Shown here: positions 15,472 to 22,550 of the stretch, piece after piece
Numbering within the stretch: position 1 is the first letter of the stretch
Layout of the letters: each line of letters begins with the position of its first letter
Assembly (NCBI GenBank): GCA_943704425.1
Contig: CALSCP010002431.1
Coordinates: 1 to 22,550, forward strand
Reading direction: 5' to 3'
Origin: Ministeria vibrans ATCC 50519
Taxonomy: Eukaryota; Opisthokonta; Filasterea
Length of the DNA stretch: 22,550 nt
Translations under genes and position numbers: made by a program
Notes under the pieces: model-generated
Databases searched by the model: none
Seen by the model: the letters and a program-made list of their open reading frames with translations, nothing else
What the model was told of the DNA's origin: nothing

Positions 15472-17980
15472 TCAATGAAGCACAAGTCGTACATCGTCAC
15501 GGTCCGTCTCATCGTACGCCGGCGCAGTGTCGTCGTCCTCAACGCCAGCAGCACCCTCGTCCATCGGCTCGACGCTCATACTGACGCAGGCTTCGTTGAA
15601 GGCATCGACGTCGCTTGCAATGAGGAAGTAAGGGTTCTCCTTGCGCAGACGAAAGATGAAGGCGAGCGACGAGAGGAAGAGGAAGAGCACAATGTCGAGG
15701 GCAATGAGCAGCCAGGTGGAAGCGCTCGGCTTGAGCGCAGTGAGCACCAACAAGGCAACTTCCGCCAAGAGATACAGCGACACGGAGATGTTGTAGCGGT
15801 ACATGAGAGTGTACTTGAGATGCAGTGACTCTGCATCGTCGTGCGTGTGAGTTGCACCATCCGACCCATCCTCTTCCTCATTATTACTCCCACTCACACT
15901 GCCACCACCACCACCACTACTATTACTGCTGCTGCTGCTACTACTACTGCTGCGAATGATGCCATTGCTGCGCCGTCGTCGAGGCCTTCTGCCACTGTTG
16001 CGTACGGGTCGCAATGGCGGCAGCGCAATTCCGTCTTCGGGGTAGTTTCGCAGTCGTGGCAATGACTCCAAGGCGATTGTAGAGTTTGCAGTCGTGCTTG
16101 CATCCTGATTAGGCTCTTCCGCCGCACTCGCCAGCAACACAGCAGCGGCACTTGCACTTGTATCTACATAAATGAAAATAAAGATTCAAAAACATCCACT
16201 CTCAGAGTTCACATGGTGACGGTGTGCTCCGACCTTGCAAAGAAGACTCTGAGGCATCAAAGGGCGGTGGAGGCGGCAAGGAAGCCAATCGTCGCTCGGC
16301 AACATCAGGCGCAGCTGCCACCACAGCCTCATCACCGCCTGTCTCGGGGGTGTAGGGTGGCGGAGCGCCTGTCGTCAAATCCACTGCGTGTCGTTCGCGC
16401 GCGATCCGTTCGCGCTCCTGTCGCGCCTGCTCCTCTTCCGTCACACCAAACAGGACGTTGTCGACATTTTCAAGGAAAGGCCGCAGTGCTGCTTCGTGAG
16501 CTGCTCGTTGAGCGGGTGTCTACAAACACAAGAATGACAGAAAGTATGTGTGTGAGAAAAAGAAGGGAGAAGAGAGAGAGAAAAATAAAGTGATGGAGAT
16601 AGAAACAAAGTGAGATAGAAAAACTAAGTGATAGAGAGAGAGACACACAGCGATAAAGAAATAGAGAGAGAAATAATAAAGTAACAAAGTGATATAAGAA
16701 ACAAAGTGAGAGAGAAAAACTAAGTGATAGAGAGAGAGACACACAGCGATAAAGAAATAGAGAGAGAAATAATAAAGTAACAGAGTGATATAATAAAGTA
16801 GCAAAGTGATATAATAAAGTAACAAAGTGATATAATAAAGTAACAAAGTGATGGAGAGAGACAAAGTGGTGGAGAGAGAAGCGATAGAGAGACACCACAG
16901 ACATTTCTCACTTGTAAGTCCCAGTGAAGTTCATGAAGAACGAGTCGTGTCGACTGGAAAATCCATAGCCACATGTAAATGAGCGTAAAAAAGTTGGTAG
17001 CTGACATGGCAAACATGACACGCTTCTCAAAGTCGGATGAGAAATGAACAGTGCTAAGGTTACGACCTGACGCCGGATCGTGTGAAGTGTTGTGTCCCGC
17101 TTCGAGTTCGATGATGTAGTCGACGACAAGCGACGAGACGAAAAGAATGATGGGTGCTAAGCGTGTGTCAAAGACGGTTTAGAATATAACATGAGATGAC
17201 AGAACATGAAACACACCTGCAATGATGGAGCGAGTGTGTTTGAGTTGGGTCGTCGTAATACAATAGCCGCACGAAATGATCATCAGCAGCGCCATGAACA
17301 CCGCCGCTGAGAGGTTCCCTGAGAAGATGAGAACGCCATACTCTATGGAGATGTGCCGGACGTGCTCTGCGTCCTACAAAGAAAGCGACAAGAGAGATGG
17401 CACAACATAATATTATTGGGATGGCCAAAAGTAGAATGTTCTCACTCTCACTCTCACTCTCACTCTCTCACTCTCTCAAATTGGACTGTAAAGACAGCGC
17501 ACAAGGGAGAAGCCGCACACAACGCATGTGTGGGCAGCCATACAGCAGCGCACGGTAGCCCGTGTGAGTCGCAATGTGTCGATGACGCGAAGGGAAAAAA
17601 AGAAAAAAAATAGAACTTGTGTCGTACGTCAGTCTGAAAGTCAGCGAGGAAGAAGACAAGGATCTCATCAAGAAGACGCACGGCCACAGTGAGGGCCACC
17701 AGGCGAGAGAGGATGTAGCCGGTGGAGCGGACAGTCCAATGACGGACAGTGTCAATAGCAACGGCCGTGCCCAGCGCACACCACAGGCCGAGCCGCACCG
17801 CCAGGTATGTGTGGTTGCCAATGATGTCGGCCATCAGCACAGGCAAAAATTCAGAGAGATGATAACTAAAATTGTGAAAAATGAAAATAAAACAGGAATT
17901 TACTCAAATAAGTGAATGAATAGCTGTAAAAATAAAATATAAAATAAAGTACTTTGGAGTGTGCTGAGAGACAGCTGCAT
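15472..17980 (-). CDS. Polytopic membrane protein (7-8 TM helices) with a long hydrophilic loop, family unassigned
   Basis: Six exons (17980..17904, 17865..17628, 17373..17217, 17156..16912, 16519..16213, 16163..15472) keep one frame for 571 residues. Hydrophobic segments lie at about 5-25, 46-66, 78-99, 117-144, 153-172, 203-230, 466-485 and 491-513. Between the last two groups is a loop of about 235 residues with an EEEQARQERERIARER helix, Pro-rich PPPYTPE and LPPPPP, poly-Ser, poly-Gly and an acidic run. The tail is acidic (EDDDTAPAYDETDRDD). Topology recalls GPCR-like or Golgi seven-TM proteins, but no diagnostic motif was recognised. The start is uncertain: the frame is open upstream of ATG 17980, and an AT-rich GTACTT...ACAG stretch in exon 1 could be read as a 29-nt intron. 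Donor 16212 (GTGAAC) was preferred to 16233 (GTCGGA); both keep frame. The intron after exon 1 is only 38 nt. Confidence 0.75.
16540..16900. repeat. Minisatellite filling a 392-nt intron (about 96-bp duplication plus 21-bp tandem units)
   Basis: Inside intron 16520..16911 of the minus-strand membrane-protein gene. Segments 16610-16698 and 16706-16794 are near-identical copies offset by 96 bp. Three further tandem units of 21 bp (starting GATATAATAAAG) follow to about 16850. Throughout, AACAAAGTGATA-type motifs alternate with GAGA runs, the reverse complement of the CT/TATCACTTTGTT motif in the ankyrin gene introns. Confidence 0.88.
17440..17478. repeat. (CACTCT)n microsatellite
   Basis: CTCACT hexamers grading into CT repeats within the 254-nt intron 17374..17627 of the minus-strand polytopic membrane-protein gene. 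Confidence 0.85.
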
Positions 17981-18135
17981 CTGCTGACGTATGACTACAA
18001 TGATTGCACCATAGGCTAATCGCAAAAAATGAAAACATTTACTCCGTTCGCTTGCAAATAACTAACAGCTGTGACTATCCGCCTTAAAAAATTAATATTA
18101 TTATATTAATGTACAATAATTATGTTTTAATTCAA

Positions 18136-20294
18136 TCAATTTACAAGTAAAGGCGAGCTGTCAGCACCATCTGAATTGGTTTCGGAGTCCGTCGCGGGCT
18201 CACGGAGCACATCCGAAATGGAAAGGCCATTGGGAGCAAGAGACTCACTCATGTCAATCACGGCCGCACTGCTACCACTTGCACTTGCTGTCGTGGCGGT
18301 GGTAAGGGGACGCTCGTCGGCCGAGTCGTCGTCCTCGAGAAACATACTGGGTACCTTGGCAAAGCCTGAACGCGGCGCAAACTGGGTGAGACGACGGTCG
18401 CGCTCGCGACGCGACCGTTTGCGTGACTTGGAAGAGTAGGAAGAGGAAGAGGCAGTTGAGGAGCCCGAGAGAAGCCCCCCAGGACCACGCAGACGACTCA
18501 GTTGCAGCCGTTTCCATCGAATACAGGCAATGCATAGCGCCAGCAGTGCAATAAGACCAAGCACAGTGGCAAACACAGCGACAAGAGCTTGCCACACGGC
18601 ACACGTCGCAGAGCGCACACACACTACACTCCGACTACTGCTGCGACTCGTCGTAGTGCTTGAAAGAACACGATGAAATCCAACAGAGCACTCGCAATAG
18701 AAGGCACCCTCCGTGTTGACACACTGCTGGCCCTCGGCTGGCCCACAGGGATCGCCCGAGCGACACTCATCGACATCCTCGCAGGTCACACCGTCGCGTC
18801 CCTTGTGCGCATAACCCACCTCACAGCCACACGACTGCACCCGCGTCACATTGTTCCACACACATACCTCGTGACCGGCCAGCGAACATCCGCCGTTGTG
18901 CTCCGTACACGGGTCCACCAGTTCACACTCGCTGCCGTTGCCCCTTGCTTGCAACACACTGTGCCGAAGACTCGGCACATGGAAGCCCGCCACACACGCA
19001 CACACAGCCAGATCCGCCGACAGTTGCACACACTCCGAGTGACCCACGCAATCCATGGAACTGGTCGCACACAAGTCAATGGTGTGCTCGCACGAGACGC
19101 CCGTGTACCCATGAGAGCAGACACACGTCCCGTCGACGCATTCACCGCGACCGTTGCCGCACGTCGCGTCGGGCAGACAGCGGGCACTTGTCGCGCACAC
19201 AATCGTTGTCACGTTGCGGGCACATCGAAAGTTGTTGTTGTCACGGCACTTGTCCGATGGGTTGTTGGCGAGCTGCCCAAACTCGCGAACAAATGTGCCC
19301 GAGCCGCCTCCGTCGAGATTGATGGCGTTAAAAAAGCCATACTTGATGAGAAGCGTGGCAAACTCGTAGAGGCTCACGCCACGCGAGTAGCTCTGGCCAT
19401 CCACTTGCATGATCATGACGCGCCCCTGCGCATCGTGCCCAACGGCAACACGCGCTGACACGAGCGTGTCAAAGTTGTCACCGCTCTCTTGCGTCCCCAT
19501 CTCCTCAAGGCTCATGCTCTCTCTGACAAACGTCTCGCCGTTTCGCACCACCCAGCCAACGCCCGCAATAAGCTGCTGAAACCCAGCCGTGGCAATAAAG
19601 TCGCGATGGAGATAGCCGACGACGAGCGAGCCGTTCTGCAGCAGCCCAAAGTTGGCATTCTGTATGCCCGTATTCTGCACGATGCGACTGTCGGAGACAA
19701 CGTTGCCGAGACACGCGCCCGTCTGCGTGTTGAAGAAGCCGCCGTTGGTCGCCGCGACACAGTGGTGCAGCTGGGCCGTGCTCGCGACCAGAGCGCGAGG
19801 ATCCGTCACATTCTGCAGCGGCTCTTCGCTCCCTTCGCTCAATGTGTCGTTTGCGCCCGCTGCGCTTACCGATTCGTTTACCGGCGGCGCCCACGACACA
19901 TTGGCGCACCCTAGCGGCGGTTCAAACACGTGGAACTGCTCGAGAGGGTTTGCAATGGTGACAAGATGCGCAATGGCGAAACGATGTTGCCAGGACTGTC
20001 CAGTGTCCTGGATGATGCTGCGAACGGAGACAGGCACGCCGGGGGTCTGTGCTGCAGGCCACAAGTCAAACGGTGCTAGTGATGCCGACGCGAGCCGGCG
20101 AGTGATTTCCTGCGAGTGAACAAGAGAGAGAGATGATCAGGATTTCATTCTTTTGAAAGTCAACACGTTACTCCGTGTGACGCACGCGGCCCGTGTTGCA
20201 GAGCTCCAGGGTATGGGCGCGTGTCTTCATGGAGTGTCGTGCCCACTGTGAGGGCTGGAAGAGAGGCAATAAGACACGCAAGCGTAAAGATCAT
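18136..20294 (-). CDS. NAGPA: NAGPA-type phosphodiester alpha-N-acetylglucosaminidase with EGF modules
   Basis: In animals this uncovering enzyme removes GlcNAc from GlcNAc-phospho-mannose on lysosomal enzymes in the trans-Golgi, exposing mannose-6-phosphate. Exons 20294..20172 and 20109..18136 (62-nt intron) give 698 residues. MIFTLACLIASLPALTVG is a signal peptide. The phosphodiester-glycosidase domain (about 60-350) has CVAATNGGFFNTQTGACLGN (NGGFF at 163-167), DSRIVQNT, NFGLLQNGSLVVGYL and NAINLDGGGSGT (302-313). Three to four EGF-like modules follow (CGNGRGECVDGTCVCSHGYT; CTEHNGGCSL; DVDECRSGDPC...CVNTEGAFYCECSVGF). One TM helix at about 548-571 leads to a cytosolic tail of about 125 residues, Ser-rich and basic (KSRKRSRRERDRR), ending DSSPLLVN, a DxxxLL-type acidic dileucine. 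A relative acting on other phosphodiesters is possible. Confidence 0.9.
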
Positions 20295-20443
20295 TCCAAA
20301 AAAAAAAAAAAAAAATAATCACCGTTGGTTTGTGAATCGTGATTACTCAATCACTGATAAGTGAATAATAATTACATTGATAAACATTAAACTCATTAAA
20401 ATTATTGTGCTTTTTTTCTTCGAGCTGTTCTACCTGACAAAGG
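20295..20443. promoter_or_regulatory. Divergent intergenic region between NAGPA-like and ankyrin genes
   Basis: 149 bp between the two start codons. It contains a run of about 18 A (20298-20315) beside the NAGPA start and AT-rich sequence (GTGAATAATAATTACATTG) towards the ankyrin gene. Bidirectional promoter use is inferred from spacing only. Confidence 0.4.
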
Positions 20444-20903
20444 ATGAGTGACGACGAAGGCGAGCAATCGCAGCCGCCCATGGAGATGCTGGAGCGTTCG
20501 GAAATCTCCACATCCGTCGATGGAGACAATGCGGCCGGCGATGCCGTCGATATCTTCCAGGTAGCGTTAGGAGAGGGGTAGAGCGAGGGGCATCGCCAAA
20601 GCAGCCCTTTCCCGCTCGACAAACAGAGAAACGATCTATAAAAAAAAAAAAAGAGAGAGAGAGACTATAAAAAACCCAAAGGGTCATTCGTGTTTTGAGG
20701 CGATTTCGCTGATGATCCTGAGGACGGGTCGATTGAGTGGGGGTTTTCACTGGTGGTCCTGCAAGAATGGCACGCATCGAACCGCAGGGAAAGGTTTTGC
20801 GGAGGGAATGTTTGAAAAATGGAGCGCTTTGTTTACTCGTGCTATGTGTCGCTCGTGCTCGCCTTGTCTTGGCGCGCCTCTCCTTGGTGCTGCGCTGACG
20901 TGT

Positions 20904-20941
<38 letters not shown>

Positions 20942-21130
20942 TCTTCAGGCGGCTCGCGACGGATTGTCGTTCCATCTTGACAAGCTGATTGAGAAAGTGG
21001 CAAAGAAGCACTCGCACAACAGGAAGGGAGCGACGCACGACGTCGACAAGGAAGGGTTTGGGCCGCTGCACTACGCTGCCCGGTACGCCATCATGCACCT
21101 TCTCTTCTCTCTCTCTCTCTCTTTATCACT

Positions 21131-21198
<68 letters not shown>

Positions 21199-22350
21199 CT
21201 TTGTTTTTTTTCTCCCTGACCGTGTGTATTCGCTTTCTATGCATGTAAAGGTATGGCAATCTTGACTGCTGTGAGCGACTCGTGAAAGCGGGCTGGAAAG
21301 GTAAGCGGGAACGTCGTGGGCTCACACGCACTCACACATGCTCACTCTGTCTTAAAGGCGACTTTAAGGGCGACGAAGACCTCACGCCACTGCATCTGGC
21401 AGCGCGCTACGGCCGCTGCACTGTCGTGAAGTTGTTCATGGACCATCACGTCGATCCCAACGTCTCCGACATCTTTGGACAGGTACAAGCTAAGAGACAA
21501 ACGGGGAGGGAAGATGGATTGCTAATAACAATAATAATCACGATGTTTGAATGTAGACGCCTTTGCACGTGGCAGCTCGTCGGTATGATAAAAAAAACTC
21601 CTGCGTGTGGTGACTGATTGTGCTTCTACTTCTCTCTCACTTTTCTCACTTTTTTCTCCCTCCCTCTCTCTATCACTTTGTTTCTTTCTCCCCCTCTCTC
21701 TCTATTGCTGTGTTTCTTTCTCCCCCTCTCTCTCTATCGCTTTGTTTTTCTCCTCTCTCCCTCTCAATTACACACACTTTTTTCAGGGGCGCGTTGGACG
21801 TTGTTGAGCTTCTTCTGAGCCAGCCTGGAATTCATGTTAACCAACCAGACAAGGCCAGAATTACGCGTACCGACCTAAAGAACGATTTTTTTTCTATTAT
21901 TGCATTCCATTGATATCTGTTCGGTTTTCTTCTGTAGCACTTCACGTGGCCTGCTCTTATGGATATGAAACAGTTGCTGCGAAATTCATTGAAAAGGGTG
22001 CTGACGTGCTTGCAAGTAAGAAACCATAGCAGTACACGCACACAAAACAACCCAACCCGCAAAGCCTCTCACTTACATTCACTCGTTTACTGCTTGTAGA
22101 GGATTGCGATGACACGACCCCCTTTCTGTATGCGATTATTGAGTCGCGCGATGAAGTGGCCAATCTCCTGATCAACCATACGACGTCTGAGATTGCCCGC
22201 AAAAATATGATCTCTGCGTGTGACTATGAAGGAAACACTGCACTGCATTTTGCCGCTGCAAACGGCGATTTGCCGCTTGTGCAGCTTATTCTCCAGGGCG
22301 GACTGAGCCCGCGTGCGCGCATGCGGGATGGTGACACTGCTCTGCATCTC
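20444..22350 (+). CDS. Ankyrin-repeat protein, 3'-partial
   Basis: Eight exons: 20444..20560, 20949..21082, 21251..21300, 21358..21482, 21557..21582, 21787..21866, 21938..22015 and 22100..22350. The last ends in phase 0 at GTAAAA, so the gene continues past the window. An acidic leader (MSDDEGEQSQPPMEMLERSE...) is followed by tandem ankyrin repeats recognisable by FGPLHYAARYGNLDCCERLV, DLTPLHLAARYGRCTVVKLF, TPLHVAARRGALDVVELLL, ARITPLHVACSYGYETVAAK, DTTPFLYAIIESRDEVANLL, GNTALHFAAANGDLPLVQLI and GDTALHL. Splicing rebuilds the T-P-L-H signatures that every intron interrupts or adjoins, which supports the exon model. Introns 1, 2 and 5 carry CT tracts. Ankyrin repeats bind proteins; nothing here shows a catalytic or channel domain, which could lie beyond the edge. 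Confidence 0.9.
20908..20942. repeat. (CT)n tract in ankyrin gene intron 1
   Basis: CT dinucleotides immediately before the acceptor CTTCAG (ending 20948) of the 388-nt first intron, where they serve as its polypyrimidine tract. Confidence 0.9.
21107..21215. repeat. (CT)n plus TATCACTTTGTTT motifs in ankyrin gene intron 2
   Basis: Two CT tracts, each followed by ATCACTTTGTTT (about 21124 and 21196), within intron 21083..21250. Confidence 0.9.
21622..21770. repeat. Degenerate tandem CT/TATCRCTTTGTTT repeat in ankyrin gene intron 5
   Basis: Three head-to-tail units of about 33-36 bp, each CT-rich then TATCACTTTG, TATTGCTGTG or TATCGCTTTG, then TTTC(T)nCCCC, filling intron 21583..21786. Confidence 0.85.
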
Positions 22351-22448
22351 GTAAAAAGATAGAGTGTGTGTGTGTATGGGTGTTTGTGTGTGAAGGCAGC
22401 CGTAGACCGACACAGATAAACTAACGCCCTATTCTCACTGATACCCTG

Positions 22449-22473
22449 TCTCTCTCTCTCTTTATCTATCTCT

Positions 22474-22527
<54 letters not shown>

Positions 22528-22550
22528 TCTTCTTCTTCTTCTTCTTCTTC
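22449..22550. repeat. (CT)n followed by (CTT)n at right edge
   Basis: CT tract, a TTTATCTATCTCTTTGGTTT variant of the intronic motif, another long CT tract and then nine CTT/TTC units to the window end. It lies in the intron opened at 22351. Confidence 0.92.

Noticed and set aside
18673-19458. 261-codon plus-strand frame across the NAGPA-like gene
   Set aside because: Antisense shadow; the minus strand carries the glycosidase and EGF signatures.

Overview
The window reads as a gene-dense nuclear segment of a unicellular eukaryote. Coding exons are GC-richer than the spacers, GT-AG introns are short (mostly 45-90 nt, a few of 170-400 nt), spacers are AT-rich, and (CT/GA)n microsatellites are frequent, many of them inside introns. 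I see no rRNA, tRNA, CRISPR array or bacterial operon structure. The species cannot be named from sequence. A MYCBP-associated-protein-like gene hints at a flagellate, and a receptor-type TKL kinase plus a mitochondrial-looking class I fumarase fit an amoebozoan/apusomonad/opisthokont-relative protist, but this is inference.

Layout from left to right. The last exon of ribonucleotide reductase small subunit (+) enters from the left after a (CT)n intron. It meets tail-to-tail a two-exon SPRING1/C12orf49 homologue (-). Next come class I fumarate hydratase (-, three exons) and, divergently, gamma-glutamyl hydrolase (+, eight exons). A 0.9 kb AT-rich spacer is followed by a possible 50-residue microprotein (+). 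A Ser/Thr/Pro-rich repeat reading frame (-) then lies against the unresolved 5' end of a receptor-like TKL kinase (+). A MYCBPAP-like gene (+) and a Golgi CASP/CUX1-type coiled-coil gene (+) follow.

The right half holds a small beta-solenoid-like protein (-), a two-TM microprotein with a putative ER-retrieval tail (+), a polytopic membrane protein with about seven or eight helices and a very long hydrophilic loop (-), an NAGPA-type phosphodiester glycosidase with EGF modules (-), and an ankyrin-repeat gene (+) that runs off the right edge inside an intron.

The genes do not form one pathway. Several belong to the secretory system (SPRING1, CASP, NAGPA, GGH, the two membrane proteins), but neighbours look like independent transcription units in ordinary eukaryotic order. 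Two pairs of start codons are close and divergent (FH/GGH 175 bp, NAGPA/ANK 149 bp) and may share promoters. The most noteworthy items are the intron-split SPRING1 homologue, a dispersed intronic CT-tract/ATCACTTTGTT repeat family, the three-repeat solenoid protein, the cationic-hydrophobic microprotein, and the opposed reading frames at 6.0-6.7 kb. All exon boundaries were inferred by eye from splice sites, phase and family resemblance.
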